A stretch of 64,000 bases of DNA from positions 1,984,001 to 2,048,000 of the forward strand of contig NZ_CP129019.1 of the NCBI RefSeq assembly GCF_020524355.2, in the 5' to 3' direction. The notes below the pieces were generated by a model. That model saw nothing but the letters and a program-made list of their open reading frames with translations. It did not search any database and had not been told where the DNA came from. This DNA comes from Mesobacillus subterraneus. Its GTDB lineage: Bacteria; Bacillota; Bacilli; Bacillales; Cytobacillaceae. Shown here piece by piece: positions 62,445 through 64,000 of the stretch (its first letter is position 1; the number at the start of each line of letters is the position of its first letter). The position numbers and the translations under genes are program-made.

Positions 62445-62822
62445 TCATTTTTCCATCACAGCAAAGTAGTTTTCCTCATCATCAGCAAAATTAAAGACCC
62501 TCCCTGAAGGCATGTTTACAATTTCACCGACAAACACGTTTTTATTGGATAAATCGCTGTGTAATTTCTCAAGATTCTCTGAAAAAAGCATTAATGAAGG
62601 AGTACCAAGATTGAGTCCAGGAGACATTTTTGCCACAAAATCTTTATCATGCAGTACGATACTTGTTTCAGAATCTAAATTTGGTGCAATTTCAATCCAT
62701 CTGAATCCTGTCCTATTATCTTCTTCGGCTTTCACTACAAACCCCATTTTTTCAGTCCAGAATTTTACTGCAACATCCTGATCATTTACGTACAACATGA
62801 TTTGACCGATTTTATTAATCAT
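62445..62822 (-). CDS. VOC family protein
   Basis: A 125-aa glyoxalase/bleomycin resistance-like protein. It has NKIGQIMLYVNDQDVAVKFWTEKMGFVV at the N-terminus, RWIEIAPNLDSETSIVLHDK in the middle, and VFNFADDEENYFAVME at the end. The role is unknown. The ATG at 62822 gives the family start; AGGAG lies about 11 nt upstream. Confidence 0.85.
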   Translation of the reverse strand: MINKIGQIMLYVNDQDVAVKFWTEKMGFVVKAEEDNRTGFRWIEIAPNLDSETSIVLHDKDFVAKMSPGLNLGTPSLMLFSENLEKLHSDLSNKNVFVGEIVNMPSGRVFNFADDEENYFAVMEK

Positions 62823-62928
62823 TCTTGATACCACTCCTTGTCATAGAAATAAGTGGAACTAGATGTTACTTACAATAGCTTCTCTAAAAAGCAGCAAACT
62901 CCTCCTGCTTTTTTATGTATTCGTTTAT

Positions 62929-63603
62929 CTATACAACAAATAAATAAATTGATAACAAAGCCACCGTATTAGCTAAAATATGAGCGAGCGTCACGATATA
63001 AATATTCCTTGTTTTAGCAAAAATGATTCCGAACAGAATACTGTCGATAAAGACACTCAATAAATCAACAATGACAACAGTTCCTTCACCGGTTGAGATA
63101 TGCATGGCGGCAAATAACAGGGAAGTAACAAGGATGACCACCCATACTGGCATGAGTTTGCTCAATCGTGCCTGGATTAAGCCCCTAAAGACAATCTCTT
63201 CTCCAAAAGCGAGCAATGCGATACTTAGAAACAATAGTGGATTCAAGTTACTGAAATCAAGAGGAATTCTACCAAGGACATGCTCTAATACTTCCGGGAA
63301 GAAGTTTTTATAAGAAAATAAGTAGAGTAATTGCATTGCAATCCCGGTAAACAAAATAAGTTTCCATGTATTTGAGATGTTCTCTTTAATATGGGCACTG
63401 GAAAACCCGATCTCCTCCAACGTTCTTTTCCTCACTTTTCGTTCAATAAAAAAATATAGAATTGGTGCAATTGCTATGATTCCTTTCAATACTGGAACAA
63501 AAATTACTGACACAACCATTAGCACGATAATAATGTATAACTCAATGTTTTCTCTTTTCGTAAAATCTATTCTTGCAGCAGTTTCTTGTGCCTTTAGTTC
63601 CAT
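62929..63603 (-). CDS. CPBP family intramembrane metalloprotease
   Basis: A 224-aa membrane protein of the Rce1/CAAX-protease-like (ABI) family. The catalytic EExxxR motif is visible in FGEEIVFRGLIQARL near residue 133. A His in FAAMHISTG near 165 and the C-terminal VTLAHILANTVALL (second His) complete the metal site. Members process or protect against peptides; the substrate is unknown. GGGGGG lies upstream of the ATG. Confidence 0.88.
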   Translation of the reverse strand: MELKAQETAARIDFTKRENIELYIIIVLMVVSVIFVPVLKGIIAIAPILYFFIERKVRKRTLEEIGFSSAHIKENISNTWKLILFTGIAMQLLYLFSYKNFFPEVLEHVLGRIPLDFSNLNPLLFLSIALLAFGEEIVFRGLIQARLSKLMPVWVVILVTSLLFAAMHISTGEGTVVIVDLLSVFIDSILFGIIFAKTRNIYIVTLAHILANTVALLSIYLFVV

Positions 63604-63735
63604 CTTTATCCCCCCTTTTACCTAATAAAATATTACCATGTTTTTCCTCGATTTCACATTATATCTTTTATGTGTGTCTTCGTATAGGAATGGGTAATCT
63701 GTATGTATTATGGTTTTGGAGGGGTGTTTTATCTT

Positions 63736-63909
63736 ATGAAAAACAAGCTTTATTCAGAAATCGGTGTCCCAATCGAATCTCCTTTTGGCTTCATGCCTGG
63801 TAGGGATTCTGAGCGGGATTTTACATTTGATAAAGAAAATCGTTATAAAGATTACTTATTGAAGAAAGACGGCCAATCGTATGATATTAGTGTGGATGAT
63901 CATGGCTAA
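63736..63909 (+). CDS. Hypothetical protein, 57 aa
   Basis: A small soluble protein beginning MKNKLYSEIGVPIESPFGF, rich in charged and aromatic residues (RDSERDFTFDKENRYKDYLLKK). Not recognised. The ATG at 63736 is preferred over 63703 because GGAGGGG lies 11 nt before it. Confidence 0.6.
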   Translation: MKNKLYSEIGVPIESPFGFMPGRDSERDFTFDKENRYKDYLLKKDGQSYDISVDDHG

Positions 63910-64000
63910 TGGTACTTCTTCCATTCTCTTGAGTGCAACTCACTTGATGATTTAAAGCACTCAAGGCAGATCTTCCGCCCTCCTTATTTAAAAAATGAAC

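Overview
The window is chromosomal DNA of a low-GC, spore-former-type Gram-positive bacterium, most likely a Bacillaceae member near Bacillus/Mesobacillus. The evidence is strong AGGAGG-type ribosome binding sites, frequent TTG/GTG starts, a qoxABCD menaquinol oxidase, a THI-box (TPP) riboswitch, Rex/Fnr-like operators, a BceRS-BceAB module and YdhK/DUF2935/DUF4181 proteins. No rRNA, tRNA, transposase, phage gene or CRISPR array was seen.

Layout. 0-3 kb: the 5' end of adhE with a Rex/Fnr-like operator, then an SDR and a hydrolase. 3-7 kb: qoxABCD, whose qoxA frame contains two stops. 7-8 kb: a non-coding tandem array with an exact 52-bp period. 8-17 kb: TPP riboswitch-tenA, DUF2935, small proteins, TraB family, YdhK, a phosphodiesterase and a frameshifted DUF4230 gene. 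17-29 kb: SDR, three GNAT acetyltransferases (one resembling AAC(6')), a second 52-bp array, an HD hydrolase, a second phosphodiesterase, an MFS and an M20 peptidase, and a GGDEF protein with an in-frame TGA. 29-39 kb: membrane proteins, PfkB kinase, EamA exporter, acetamidase, DinB, an HTH/J-domain protein, an acyl-ACP desaturase, a redoxin lipoprotein with TGA at the first position of its CxxC motif, VOC and a broken AraC regulator. 39.5-53 kb: a 15-gene catabolic cluster on the minus strand. 53-64 kb: two Crp/Fnr regulators, the Bce-type peptide-resistance module split by a third 52-bp array, and small membrane proteins.

The catabolic cluster reads as a complete route from an anthranilate-type substrate to central metabolism. 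An HpaB-type FADH2 monooxygenase, a flavin reductase and a one-domain FAD synthetase would make 3-hydroxyanthranilate. HAAO, ACMSD, aminomuconate semialdehyde dehydrogenase, a RidA-type deaminase, tautomerase, decarboxylase, hydratase, aldolase and acylating acetaldehyde dehydrogenase would then yield pyruvate and acetyl-CoA. A TRAP transporter is encoded with them. Four of these genes carry single frameshifts.

Three observations stand out. (1) The gene at 37604-38125 has the hallmarks of a selenoprotein: UGA at the UxxC position followed by a SECIS-like hairpin with a GGUC loop. (2) Several dispersed arrays share an exact 52-bp period and fixed 34/18-bp motif spacing although their spacers differ. 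(3) The number of interrupted genes is unusually high (seven in-frame stops and at least five frameshifts). This means either real decay or sequence error, and it tempers every claim based on a single base.
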